In this document: positions 22,440 to 29,987 of the stretch, piece after piece
Position numbering within the stretch: the first letter of the stretch is position 1
Layout of the letters: each line of letters opens with the position of its first letter
The notes under the pieces: model-generated
The model's database searches: none
What the model was told of the DNA's origin: nothing
Seen by the model: only the letters and a program-made list of their open reading frames with translations
Translations under genes and position numbers: made by a program
Assembly (NCBI GenBank): GCA_905215555.1
Contig: CAJMQU010000045.1
Location: forward strand, 1-37,109
DNA from: an uncultured bacterium
Lineage (GTDB): Bacteria; Bacteroidota; Bacteroidia; Bacteroidales; Bacteroidaceae
Direction of reading: 5' to 3'
Length of the DNA stretch: 37,109 bases

Positions 22440-22898
22440 ATGAGTAACATAGAATTGAACGAAAGACAGAAGCTCATTATTGCAGGCAAGATTTGTCCGT
22501 ATTGTGGGCGGCAAACTGAATTTGTAGACAGTATCGAGGTGTATGGGACATCTTATGGCATGATTTATCTCTGTAGGGATTGTGATGCCTATGTAGGTGT
22601 TCACAAAGGGACTGATAGGGCACTTGGTCGCTTGGCTCAAAAGCGGCTACGGAAACTAAAGCATCAAGCTCACGAATATTTCGATAAGATTTGGATGAAT
22701 AAATACATGACACGACATGAGGCTTATGCTTGGTTGTCTCATATACTGGAAATACCTGCTGAATATACTCACATAGGAATGTTTTCTGAGGTAACTTGTG
22801 AACGTGTGATCAACTTTAGTAAGCAGTTGCTGAATGATTATAGACAGCTTGAAATAGGGCAGAGGATAAGCCCTAAATTACCTCATTTTCCTTTATGA
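22440..22898 (+). CDS. DUF3268 zinc-finger protein
   Basis: 152 aa from the ATG at 22440 (MSNIELNERQKLIIAGKICPYC); a frame open further upstream crosses the terminator and is rejected. CPYCGRQTEFV and YLCRDCDAYVGVHKGTDRALG give two CxxC knuckles for one zinc ion, the mark of DUF3268, followed by a helical segment with RLRKLKHQAHEYFDKIW. Members are common in phages and mobile elements; function unknown. It has no obvious promoter beyond the terminator, so read-through or a nearby weak promoter must supply it. Confidence 0.8.
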   Translation: MSNIELNERQKLIIAGKICPYCGRQTEFVDSIEVYGTSYGMIYLCRDCDAYVGVHKGTDRALGRLAQKRLRKLKHQAHEYFDKIWMNKYMTRHEAYAWLSHILEIPAEYTHIGMFSEVTCERVINFSKQLLNDYRQLEIGQRISPKLPHFPL

Positions 22899-22989
22899 AA
22901 ATGGCGTTAAAATGGCGAAGTTTCTGTTTGCATAACTTGTCATTTTACGATAACTTTATAGATGTAAAGAACTAAAAGTCAAACCAATA
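22898..22989 (+). promoter_or_regulatory. Promoter cassette copy 1 (recombination operon)
   Basis: Begins at the DUF3268 stop. AAAATGGCG occurs twice, 11 bp apart (22898-22906, 22909-22917), then TTTG (22927-22930), 20 nt, TAACTTTA (22951-22958), which matches TAnnTTTG but for the last base. A second copy, 92 bp with five mismatches and no gaps, is at 29883-29974. The repeated 9-mer just upstream of -33 is placed like an activator site. Confidence 0.75.
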
Positions 22990-23000
22990 AATTTAAAATT

Positions 23001-23771
23001 ATGGCTGGGAAAAAAGTAGAACCTGCAACAGACTGTGCAGAAAACAAATTCAAGTCTATCAGACCTTTATTAGCATCCGAGATAGAGTGCAGAGTGGGGA
23101 CAATGAAAAATGACGGTACAGGTTGCTCATTGTTGCTGTACAAAGATGCAAGGGTGGATATGCGATTACTCGATGAGGTATTCGGCCCTATGAATTGGAA
23201 ACGCACTCACGATGTCGTTAACGGAAATCTATTCTGCACATTATCCATTTGGGATAGTGAAAAGAAGGAATGGATTAGCAAACAGGATGTTGGTGTGGAA
23301 TCCAAGACTGAGGCAGAGAAAGGGCAAGCCAGTGATGCTTTCAAACGTGCCGGTTTTAATTGGGGACTTGGCAGGGAACTTTATACAGGCCCGTTCATCT
23401 GGATTCAACTCGATAGGACAGAAGTTTATCAGAAAGGGAATTCTTTTGGACTTTATACAAAGTTCAGTGTCAAGCAAATTGAGTATAATGACCAAAAGGA
23501 GATTATTCTGTTGGTCATTACTGATAATAAGGGTAATGTGCGTTTCACTTTCGGTAATACAAAAGAGAAAGTGGTTAAGTCTTCTACTTCGGTTCAAGGT
23601 TCAGGAGCTGTTTTTACGGGTGCTGATTTAGACCGTGCAGTAAAGGAAATGCGAGCCGTTAAAAGCCATAAAGAACTTGTTGAAGTATGGAACAAGTACC
23701 CAGCTTTGAAAAATAACAATGAATTTAAAAACGCCTGCATGGATATGGGCAAAATTTATTCTCAACAATGA
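23001..23771 (+). CDS. Rad52/Rad22-family single-strand annealing protein
   Basis: 256-aa phage recombinase expected to bind ssDNA and anneal complementary strands. The core includes SIRPLLASEIECRVGTMKNDGTGCSL (in parts), the segment ARVDMRLLDEVFGPMNWKRTH, IWDSEKKEWISKQDVG and SKTEAEKGQASDAFKRAGFNWGLGR, which together are the Rad52/22 double-strand-break-repair domain with its conserved DAFKRA(A/G) motif. A linker rich in Ser/Thr and a helical tail from about 215 follow. It is the first gene after the promoter cassette and overlaps the nuclease by 4 bp, the usual recombinase-exonuclease pairing. Confidence 0.88.
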   Translation: MAGKKVEPATDCAENKFKSIRPLLASEIECRVGTMKNDGTGCSLLLYKDARVDMRLLDEVFGPMNWKRTHDVVNGNLFCTLSIWDSEKKEWISKQDVGVESKTEAEKGQASDAFKRAGFNWGLGRELYTGPFIWIQLDRTEVYQKGNSFGLYTKFSVKQIEYNDQKEIILLVITDNKGNVRFTFGNTKEKVVKSSTSVQGSGAVFTGADLDRAVKEMRAVKSHKELVEVWNKYPALKNNNEFKNACMDMGKIYSQQ

Positions 23772-24676
23772 TAGATTTAGTTAAGTCAAGTGTGGTTTTT
23801 AATGAAGAAGACCACACGTATTTTCTCGGTGATAAGGAACTGAAAGGTATTACCGGCATGATAAGCCGACAACTATTCCCGGACAAATACAAGGAAGTTC
23901 CGGAATTTGTCTTGAAGAGAGCTGCCGAAAAAGGAAGTCGTATTCATGGACAATGCCAGTTTGTCGATTGTACCGGGTTGCCGCCTGAGAGTGTGGAAGC
24001 CGAAAACTACCTTAAAGAGAGAGTGAATGCCGGATATAAGGTTGTTGCTAATGAATATACCGTTTCAGATAACGAGTATTTCGCATCCAACATCGATTGT
24101 GTCTGGAGTAAAGATGAAAGAGTCAGTATTGCTGATATCAAAACTACCTATAACCTGGATAAGGAATATTTGAGTTGGCAACTGTCGATCTACGCATATC
24201 TCTTTGAAAAGCAAAATCCCTTAATAAAAGTGGATAAGCTATTCGGTGTTTGGCTACGAGGTGATAAATCCGAGTTAGTTCCGATTGCGCGTAAATCCGA
24301 TGCCGAAGTTCAAAGGTTGATGGAATGTGAAATCAGTGGAGAACAGTTCCTAACGACTACTCTTGTTCCTGCTGATGAAAAGCTGCTCATCCCGATGCAA
24401 CTGGTTAATACTATCATTGAAATGGAGGAACAAGCCAGTTTTATTTCTGAGAGGCAAAAGGAGTATAAAGAGAGGCTGAAAACTGCAATGAGAGATAATG
24501 GTGTTAAGTCTTGGGATGCCGGACGGATGAAGGTTAGCTATACACCACCCTCACAAAGCAAGAGTTTTGATACAAAGAAGTTCCAAGAAGATTACCCGGA
24601 ACTATATGCTAAATATTTGAAGACAGCAAATAAAGCGGATAGCATCCGCATAACCATAAGGGAGGAAGTTAAATGA
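23768..24676 (+). CDS. PD-(D/E)XK nuclease, RecB/Cas4-like
   Basis: 302-aa phage exonuclease, the probable partner of the annealing protein. Motifs: the early HTYFLGDKEL, the helical RAAEKGSRIHGQCQFV with its His, the NIDCVW strand with the first acidic residue, and SIADIKTTYNLD, which supplies the D-x-K of the PD-(D/E)XK fold, then QLSIYAYLFEKQ. The C-terminal part (about 215-302) is helical and carries WDAGRMKVSYTPPSQSKSFD, a tail known in phage RecB-like nucleases. Start and stop overlap neighbours as ATGA. Confidence 0.82.
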   Translation: MIDLVKSSVVFNEEDHTYFLGDKELKGITGMISRQLFPDKYKEVPEFVLKRAAEKGSRIHGQCQFVDCTGLPPESVEAENYLKERVNAGYKVVANEYTVSDNEYFASNIDCVWSKDERVSIADIKTTYNLDKEYLSWQLSIYAYLFEKQNPLIKVDKLFGVWLRGDKSELVPIARKSDAEVQRLMECEISGEQFLTTTLVPADEKLLIPMQLVNTIIEMEEQASFISERQKEYKERLKTAMRDNGVKSWDAGRMKVSYTPPSQSKSFDTKKFQEDYPELYAKYLKTANKADSIRITIREEVK

Positions 24677-25176
24677 GTGTGAATAAAGTTATTCTTCTTG
24701 GGCATGTTGGCAAGGACCCGGAAGTAAGATCATTGGAAGGTGGTATAAAGGTGGCTACCTTCTCCCTTGCCACAACAGAAAAAGGGTATAAAATGCAAAA
24801 TGGTACTCAGGTACCAGATCGCACAGAATGGCACAATATTGTTGCTTGGCGTGGTATTGCAGAAACGATTGAAAAGTATGTCCATAAGGGAGATAAATTA
24901 TATCTTGAAGGAAAGATACGTACACGTAGTTATGATGATAACAAAGGTGTGAAGCGATATGTTACTGAGGTTTTTGTGGATGATATGCAGATGCTTTCTC
25001 CGAAGCCCCAACAAGTTGCACCGCCACCGGTTCCCGGTTATCAACCGCAAACGCAGGCGGCTCCTCAATATTCAACGAACCAGCAATATCAATCAGGTCA
25101 ACCCAATCAGTGGGGACAAAGCCAAATGCCACCTCACCATGTTCCGGATGTGAATGATTTGCCTTTTCCGACATAA
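24673..25176 (+). CDS. ssb: Single-stranded DNA-binding protein
   Basis: 167-aa SSB with one OB fold: MSVNKVILLGHVGKDPEVRS, FSLATTEKGYK, TEWHNIVAWRGIAETIEKYVHKGDKLYLEGKIRTRSY in sections, as in bacterial SSB. Residues about 115-158 form a flexible Gln/Pro-rich linker, and the tail DVNDLPFPT retains the acidic LPF tip that binds partner proteins, though with one extra residue after PFP. It acts with the Rad52-like protein and nuclease just upstream. Confidence 0.93.
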   Translation: MSVNKVILLGHVGKDPEVRSLEGGIKVATFSLATTEKGYKMQNGTQVPDRTEWHNIVAWRGIAETIEKYVHKGDKLYLEGKIRTRSYDDNKGVKRYVTEVFVDDMQMLSPKPQQVAPPPVPGYQPQTQAAPQYSTNQQYQSGQPNQWGQSQMPPHHVPDVNDLPFPT

Positions 25177-25185
25177 TTATTAATT

Positions 25186-25638
25186 ATGGAAGCGATTTTA
25201 ACGAAAAAGGACGGTAAAATCCAAATGGATAAGTCTTTTGAGTTCATGTGTAGCACTTTGCGCAATGGTGATTATACTGTCACCATCAAGCGCAAGACAC
25301 AGCCAAGAACGTTGAACCAAAATGCACTCATGTGGAAATGGTTTCAGTGCATTGGTGCTTGTCTACGTGAGTACACCGGTGAAGAGTACTGGAGTACAGC
25401 CGATGGTGTGCAGGACATTCACGATAGATATTGCAGAAAGTTTCTTGTAAAGAAGATAACCGTCAATGGAAAATCAGAGGCCATAGTTCGGGGCACAAGT
25501 AAATTAAACACTTTGGAAATGCACAACTTCATGGAGAGTGTTAAGATAGATGCAGCTACCGAGTTTGGCATTACACTTCCTCTGCCTGAGGATCAACATT
25601 ACTTAGATTTTATTCATGAGTACCAGAATCGGTACTAA
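25186..25638 (+). CDS. NinB-like recombination protein
   Basis: 150 aa. The segment YTVTIKRKTQPRTLNQNALMWKWFQCIGACL and the ending AATEFGITLPLPEDQ match the NinB (Orf) fold of phage lambda, which binds ssDNA and SSB and can replace RecFOR in loading recombinases. Directly after ssb, which fits this role. The start is clear, 9 bp after the ssb stop. Confidence 0.8.
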   Translation: MEAILTKKDGKIQMDKSFEFMCSTLRNGDYTVTIKRKTQPRTLNQNALMWKWFQCIGACLREYTGEEYWSTADGVQDIHDRYCRKFLVKKITVNGKSEAIVRGTSKLNTLEMHNFMESVKIDAATEFGITLPLPEDQHYLDFIHEYQNRY

Positions 25639-25654
25639 AATCAATTTATAAAGT

Positions 25655-26320
25655 ATGATTGCAAATTTGAGAGATTACGAACCCAGTATTATTGAGTTCG
25701 TAATCCCCGAAGCTATTCGGGAAACATTTCCCCCGGTATTATTCGAGGGATCGACAAATGTCGATGAGATAATTAAACTGGTGAATGAGAACTTCAATGC
25801 TACATTTCCAGAGAGTGAAATCAGTCAGCGTGTACTTGATGCGTTCGAGATAGACGAAATTCGAGAGGAATACTGTATCAAACAGGAGAACGAAGTTCCA
25901 AAGCGTGAGAGGGAATTACTTGAGGCCATCGAACGGGCTAAAAAAATCAAGAGTGATGCCCAGGAGCGTCTTGCTGCGATAAAGACTGAAATAAAAGACT
26001 TGGCTGCCGAGGTAAAGAAAGGTACGAAAGATTATCAACTTTCAAGCAAGAATACAGTTCGTTTCGCCTTGAATGGATATTTCATCTATTACTCTTGGGT
26101 GAATGGCCAATTGACACTGGTCAAGGGAGAAAAAATCCCTGCATGGGATAAGCGCTCATTGTGGGCTCAGGAAGACAGAAACCGTAAAGCCATGCTTGAT
26201 TTGTTCGGTCTTGAGTATCCGGAGGTTGAACGTCCTGTTGATGATGAGGATGTTCTGTCGGAAGATTTAGGTGAGAATCCTTTTGATGGGGAAGACGACG
26301 ATCCGGAAGACGATGAGTAG
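25655..26320 (+). CDS. Coiled-coil prophage protein with acidic tail
   Basis: 221-aa protein, family not recognised. Residues 1-75 are a mixed domain; 77-125 make a coiled coil (KRERELLEAIERAKKIK, RLAAIKTEIKDLAAEVKKG). Residues 130-180 form a compact segment with Tyr and Trp. The last 25 residues are almost all Asp/Glu. The position between NinB and an HNH nuclease suggests a part in recombination or replication; it could be a DNA mimic or partner-binding protein, but this is only a guess. It overlaps the next gene by 8 bp. Confidence 0.6.
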   Translation: MIANLRDYEPSIIEFVIPEAIRETFPPVLFEGSTNVDEIIKLVNENFNATFPESEISQRVLDAFEIDEIREEYCIKQENEVPKRERELLEAIERAKKIKSDAQERLAAIKTEIKDLAAEVKKGTKDYQLSSKNTVRFALNGYFIYYSWVNGQLTLVKGEKIPAWDKRSLWAQEDRNRKAMLDLFGLEYPEVERPVDDEDVLSEDLGENPFDGEDDDPEDDE

Positions 26321-26588
26321 ATTACAGCATAAGAAAGGCAGAAAGTCCAAATATGCAAAGTCCCTTTGCTCAAATCCACAATGGGAAGAGGCGAAAAGGA
26401 GAACTCGTATAAGAGATAGACATAGATGCCAGATGTGCGGTAAAGACTTCAATTTAGAGATTCATCACAAAAAATATAGGGTTAACGGCCAGTCGATAGT
26501 GGGGCATGAACTTGACCACCTTGACTGTCTCGTTACCCTTTGTGGTGACTGCCATGAGAAAGTGCATAAATATCATATCAGATTATGA
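26313..26588 (+). CDS. HNH endonuclease, small
   Basis: 91 aa from the ATG at 26313 (MSRLQHKKGRKSKYAKSL). The zinc-bound HNH fold shows as RCQMCGKDFNLEIHHKKYR and LDCLVTLCGDCHEKVH: two CxxC pairs, the catalytic His pair IHH, and the last His in CHEKVH. Such single-domain nucleases may nick phage DNA or process junctions. The start overlaps the preceding stop and the stop overlaps the helicase start. Confidence 0.85.
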   Translation: MSRLQHKKGRKSKYAKSLCSNPQWEEAKRRTRIRDRHRCQMCGKDFNLEIHHKKYRVNGQSIVGHELDHLDCLVTLCGDCHEKVHKYHIRL

Positions 26589-27742
26589 CATATCAATTAA
26601 GAGATTATCAAAGTAGGGCAAGTGCTGCCGCTGTTAATGCTTTCAAATCCAAGACTAAAAAGAATTCAGTTTTAGTACTTCCCACCGGTGCCGGAAAGTC
26701 TCTCGTAATTGCTGATATAGCATCAAAGATTGAGAGTCCTTTGATTGTGCTTCAGCCGAGCAAGGAGATCCTAAAACAGAATTTTGCTAAAATCCAGTCG
26801 TATGGAATCTTTGATTGCGCTGTTTACTCTGCATCACTCAACAGAAAGGATATTAACCGAATAACATTTGCTACAATAGGAAGTGTAATTAAGCACATGG
26901 ATTTTTTCAAGCACTTCAAATATGTAATTGTTGATGAGTGTCATTTGGTAAATTCAAACGGTGGGATGTATAAGACCTTTTTTGAAGATGTACAACGAAA
27001 AATTGTCGGATTAACCGCTACACCTTACCGTTTATCAACAAGCGGTGGAGGTGCAATGCTTAAGTTTATAACGAGAACCCGGCCGAAAATCTTTTCGGAT
27101 GTGATTTACCATTGCCAAGTTAGCGAACTGCTTGCTAAAGGTTTCCTTGCAAGATTGAATTATTATGATTTGACAAGGATAGACCTTACCCGTGTAAGAA
27201 GTAATTCTACTGGTGCCGATTATGATGAAAAGAGCTTGTCTGCTGAGTTTGCCCGAGTAGATATATACAACTACATCATTAATACGGTGAAACGTCTCCT
27301 ACGCCCTAAATCCGGTATTCCCCGTAAAGGTATCCTGATATTTACAATGTTTACCCGGGAAGCTCAAATGATTGCATCTGCGATTCCTGGCAGTGCTTTT
27401 GTCAGTGGTGAAACTCCGGCTACTGAACGAGATAGGATTCTTGGAGAATTCAAATCTGGGAAAATAAAAGTTCTCGCCAATGTCGGTGTGTTAACAACCG
27501 GCTTTGATTATCCTGAGCTTGATACTGTTGTTCTTGTGCGTCCTACAAAATCCCTATCTCTCTATTATCAGATGGTAGGTCGTGTTATTCGTCCAGCTCC
27601 CGGTAAAGAGGGGTGGTTGATTGATTTGTGTGGAAATTACAGACGCTTCGGAAAAGTCGAGGATCTACGTGTTGAACAGCCGGAAAAAGGAAAGTGGTGT
27701 GTCATGAGCCGCGGCCGGCAACTAACTAACGTTTACTTTTGA
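26585..27742 (+). CDS. SF2 DNA helicase (DEAD/DEAH type)
   Basis: 385-aa ATP-dependent helicase. Walker A LPTGAGKS at 32-39, Walker B DECH at 117-120, motif III TATP at 144-147, motif V VLTTGFDYPELD and motif VI QMVGRVIRP are all present, so both RecA-like domains are complete. The compact size and RDYQSRAS N-terminus match the phage and SSL2-like group used in replication or repair. It is coupled to both neighbours through overlaps. Confidence 0.93.
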   Translation: MTYQLRDYQSRASAAAVNAFKSKTKKNSVLVLPTGAGKSLVIADIASKIESPLIVLQPSKEILKQNFAKIQSYGIFDCAVYSASLNRKDINRITFATIGSVIKHMDFFKHFKYVIVDECHLVNSNGGMYKTFFEDVQRKIVGLTATPYRLSTSGGGAMLKFITRTRPKIFSDVIYHCQVSELLAKGFLARLNYYDLTRIDLTRVRSNSTGADYDEKSLSAEFARVDIYNYIINTVKRLLRPKSGIPRKGILIFTMFTREAQMIASAIPGSAFVSGETPATERDRILGEFKSGKIKVLANVGVLTTGFDYPELDTVVLVRPTKSLSLYYQMVGRVIRPAPGKEGWLIDLCGNYRRFGKVEDLRVEQPEKGKWCVMSRGRQLTNVYF

Positions 27743-27747
27743 TTATC

Positions 27748-28215
27748 ATGTTTTGGAAAAAATATAAGAAGAAAGAGAAAAAGATGCCACTTTTTGAAAA
27801 AGCTGGTGTCAAGGTGGAAAAGCAACCAAACTTGAAAGAGAAGTTGGATAAGAAGTTCAGCATGTTTATCCGGCTAAGAGATACGATGCCGAACGGATAT
27901 TTCTGCTGTATTTCATGCGGGCAAGTGAAACCATTCAAACAGGCTGACTGTGGCCATTATATTAATCGCCAACACATGAGTACGCGCTTTGATGAAATGA
28001 ATTGCAATGCCCAATGCTGGCACTGTAACCGTTTCATGGAAGGTAACATTCAAAGCTATCGCCGTAGGCTTGTGGCGAAGTATGGGGAGAAAAGAGTGCT
28101 TTTGCTTGAATCGAAGCAGCATGATTACCGTAATTATTCAGATTTTGAGTACAAGGAATTAATAAAGCATTATCAGGAAGAGATTAAAAAGCTGAAAAAG
28201 GAGAAAGGGCTATGA
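27748..28215 (+). CDS. NinG (Rap)-like recombination protein
   Basis: 155 aa from the ATG at 27748 (MFWKKYKKKEKK); a TTG nine bases upstream is less likely. YFCCISCGQVKPFKQADCGHYINR and MNCNAQCWHCNRFMEGN give the zinc-binding CxxC and HNH-like core of NinG, a structure-specific nuclease for branched recombination intermediates in lambda. The tail is a Lys-rich helix. With NinB, Rad52-like protein, nuclease and SSB it completes a phage recombination set. Confidence 0.87.
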   Translation: MFWKKYKKKEKKMPLFEKAGVKVEKQPNLKEKLDKKFSMFIRLRDTMPNGYFCCISCGQVKPFKQADCGHYINRQHMSTRFDEMNCNAQCWHCNRFMEGNIQSYRRRLVAKYGEKRVLLLESKQHDYRNYSDFEYKELIKHYQEEIKKLKKEKGL

Positions 28216-28216
28216 T

Positions 28217-29146
28217 ATGGCTGGACGACCTACTAAGCAAGGAATAGATTATTTTCCTATGGATGTGGATTTCTTTACAGATGTGAAGATACGGAAGATT
28301 GTTAGGGCATGTGGACCGCAATCGACTTCTATACTTATTTGCCTGCTGTGTAATATCTATAAAGATAATGGGTATTACATTTTGTGGGACGAAGATTTAC
28401 CTTTTGTTATTGCTGACATTGTTGGGGTTTCCGAGGGTGCTGTACAGGAAGTCATGCTAAAGGCATTGCAAGTTGGGTTCTTTGATAATGAACTCTATGA
28501 TAAACATAGAATACTAACTTCTTCCGGTATTCAGAAGCGTTTTCTTAATGCTACATATCAACGTAAAGAAACTATTATTATTCCTGATTATTTAATTAAT
28601 TGCACAAATAATCCAATTAATCATGCAAATAATTCGATTAATCCTACTGATAATCGACAAAGTATAAAGGAAAGTATAGTTAAAGTAAACAGAAAGGGAA
28701 ATACTTCTAATAAATCTCCCAAAGAAACTTCTCCTAACGGAGAAGCAAAGAAAGCTGAACTTTCTTTGTTCCCTCAGGAAAAGATAAACTTTGTTGATTT
28801 GATGAATTTCTTTAATAATACGTTTGCAGGAAAACTTCCTGCAATAAAATCAATTGATGACAAGCGGAAAAAAGCTATTAAGGCTCGTGCTGCCCAATAT
28901 GGTAAACAAGCTATTTTCGACGTATTCCAATTAGTGCTAAAGAGCTCTTTCCTGCTTGGAGAGAATGATAGAAACTGGCGTTGTGATTTTGATTGGATAT
29001 TCAAGCCTACAAACTTCACGAAAATTTTAGAAGGAAACTACAATGGAAAACGAATTGATACTACTGCCACAAGAAGAGAATCGGTTAGTCGCCTTAAAGA
29101 CCTCGCCGGAGCAATATTGCAAGATGCTTCGACCCAAAACGATTGA
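28217..29146 (+). CDS. DUF4373 (Lin1244/Lin1753-like) replication protein
   Basis: 309 aa. The N-terminal 120 residues, from GIDYFPMDVDFFTDVKIRKI to the KRFLNATYQRKE segment, are the DUF4373/Lin1244-Lin1753 domain, a winged-helix fold of phage replication initiators. A low-complexity Asn-rich linker (about 128-150, NNPINHANNSINPTDN) follows, then a C-terminal helical part with WRCDFDWIFKPTNFTKILEGNY, as in DnaD-like proteins. It likely starts or loads replication. Its last 104 bp are shared, in another frame, with the next gene. Confidence 0.8.
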   Translation: MAGRPTKQGIDYFPMDVDFFTDVKIRKIVRACGPQSTSILICLLCNIYKDNGYYILWDEDLPFVIADIVGVSEGAVQEVMLKALQVGFFDNELYDKHRILTSSGIQKRFLNATYQRKETIIIPDYLINCTNNPINHANNSINPTDNRQSIKESIVKVNRKGNTSNKSPKETSPNGEAKKAELSLFPQEKINFVDLMNFFNNTFAGKLPAIKSIDDKRKKAIKARAAQYGKQAIFDVFQLVLKSSFLLGENDRNWRCDFDWIFKPTNFTKILEGNYNGKRIDTTATRRESVSRLKDLAGAILQDASTQND

Positions 29147-29699
29147 AGATGTCTTTTTAAGTTCAGAACCGGCAATAGGAACAATCACAAGGAAACTTGG
29201 GGAAACAAAGTCAAGAGCCGCTGTTGTTCTTTTGCTTGCCGATGCTTTGGAGTTTTTCAATGCTACTGAAACTATGTCTGATATTCAAGTGGCCATGACC
29301 GTTGATTTGATTATGGAGGAATATCCGTACTTCAAAATGGATGACTTGAAGCTCTGTTTTAAAAATGCCATGAAGATGAAATACGGACGAATATATAATC
29401 GTATTGATGGGCAGGTGATTATGAGTTGGTTTCGTGACTATAATAAAGAACGATGTGCTGCTGCTGATAATCAGTCTTGGAATGAACATAAGGCGTATAA
29501 GGCAGAGATACAGAAACCAATATCAGGAATGTTTTATAGTGATTATCGGAGAGAACTTGAACGTAAAGCTTCATTCGGTGATAAATGTGCTAAAAATGCT
29601 TTGCGATTATCAGATGATATCATTGCTAAGTTGACTGTGAAGAAATACGAGAAACAAAGAAAGATTTTAGAGGAATTCTATAAAAAACAGGAAAAATGA
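29043..29699 (+). CDS. DUF6633-type phage protein
   Basis: 218 aa, MENELILLPQEENRLVALKT. The mid-part MSDIQVAMTVDLIMEEYPYFKMDD and KNAMKMKYGRIYNRIDGQVIMSWF (in sections) is the pattern I know as DUF6633 in Bacteroidales phages; it is thought to act with replication proteins, but its function is unknown. The ATG at 29043 lies well inside the preceding gene, a 104-bp overlap in a different frame. Internal starts exist but would remove conserved sequence. It ends with a Lys-rich coiled coil. Confidence 0.72.
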   Translation: MENELILLPQEENRLVALKTSPEQYCKMLRPKTIEDVFLSSEPAIGTITRKLGETKSRAAVVLLLADALEFFNATETMSDIQVAMTVDLIMEEYPYFKMDDLKLCFKNAMKMKYGRIYNRIDGQVIMSWFRDYNKERCAAADNQSWNEHKAYKAEIQKPISGMFYSDYRRELERKASFGDKCAKNALRLSDDIIAKLTVKKYEKQRKILEEFYKKQEK

Positions 29700-29884
29700 A
29701 GTTGACCATATACTGGAAAACCAAAAAAACTGAATGCATCAAGCATATAAGAAAACGATTTAATATACCGTTTGGCATGACCGTTAATGGTGAAACGGTA
29801 GCTGATATTAAAGACGAGGACATGGAATTGCTTCGTGAAACTGAAAAAATAGGTTTCATCCAGATACGTCATAAACCCTTATAA
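29696..29884 (+). CDS. Small prophage protein of unknown function
   Basis: 62 aa, MKLTIYWKTKKTECIKHIRK, with beta and helix then MTVNGETVADIKDEDMELL. The start overlaps the preceding stop as ATGA, so it is the last gene of the recombination and replication operon. The second promoter cassette begins at its stop. No family recognised. Confidence 0.6.
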   Translation: MKLTIYWKTKKTECIKHIRKRFNIPFGMTVNGETVADIKDEDMELLRETEKIGFIQIRHKPL

Positions 29885-29974
29885 AATGGCGCTAAAATGG
29901 CGAAGTTTCTGTTTGCATAACTTGTCAATTTACGATAACTTTACTGATGTAAGGAACTAAAAGTCAAACCAATA
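29883..29974 (+). promoter_or_regulatory. Promoter cassette copy 2 (ParB operon)
   Basis: AAAATGGCG at 29883-29891 and 29894-29902, TTTG (29912-29915), 20 nt, TAACTTTA (29936-29943), then the leader ACTAAAAGTCAAACCAATA. It aligns with 22898-22989 over 92 bp with five mismatches and no gap. Both copies start at the preceding stop codon and end 12-13 bp before the next ATG. Confidence 0.75.
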
Positions 29975-29987
29975 TAAAAAAAGAATT

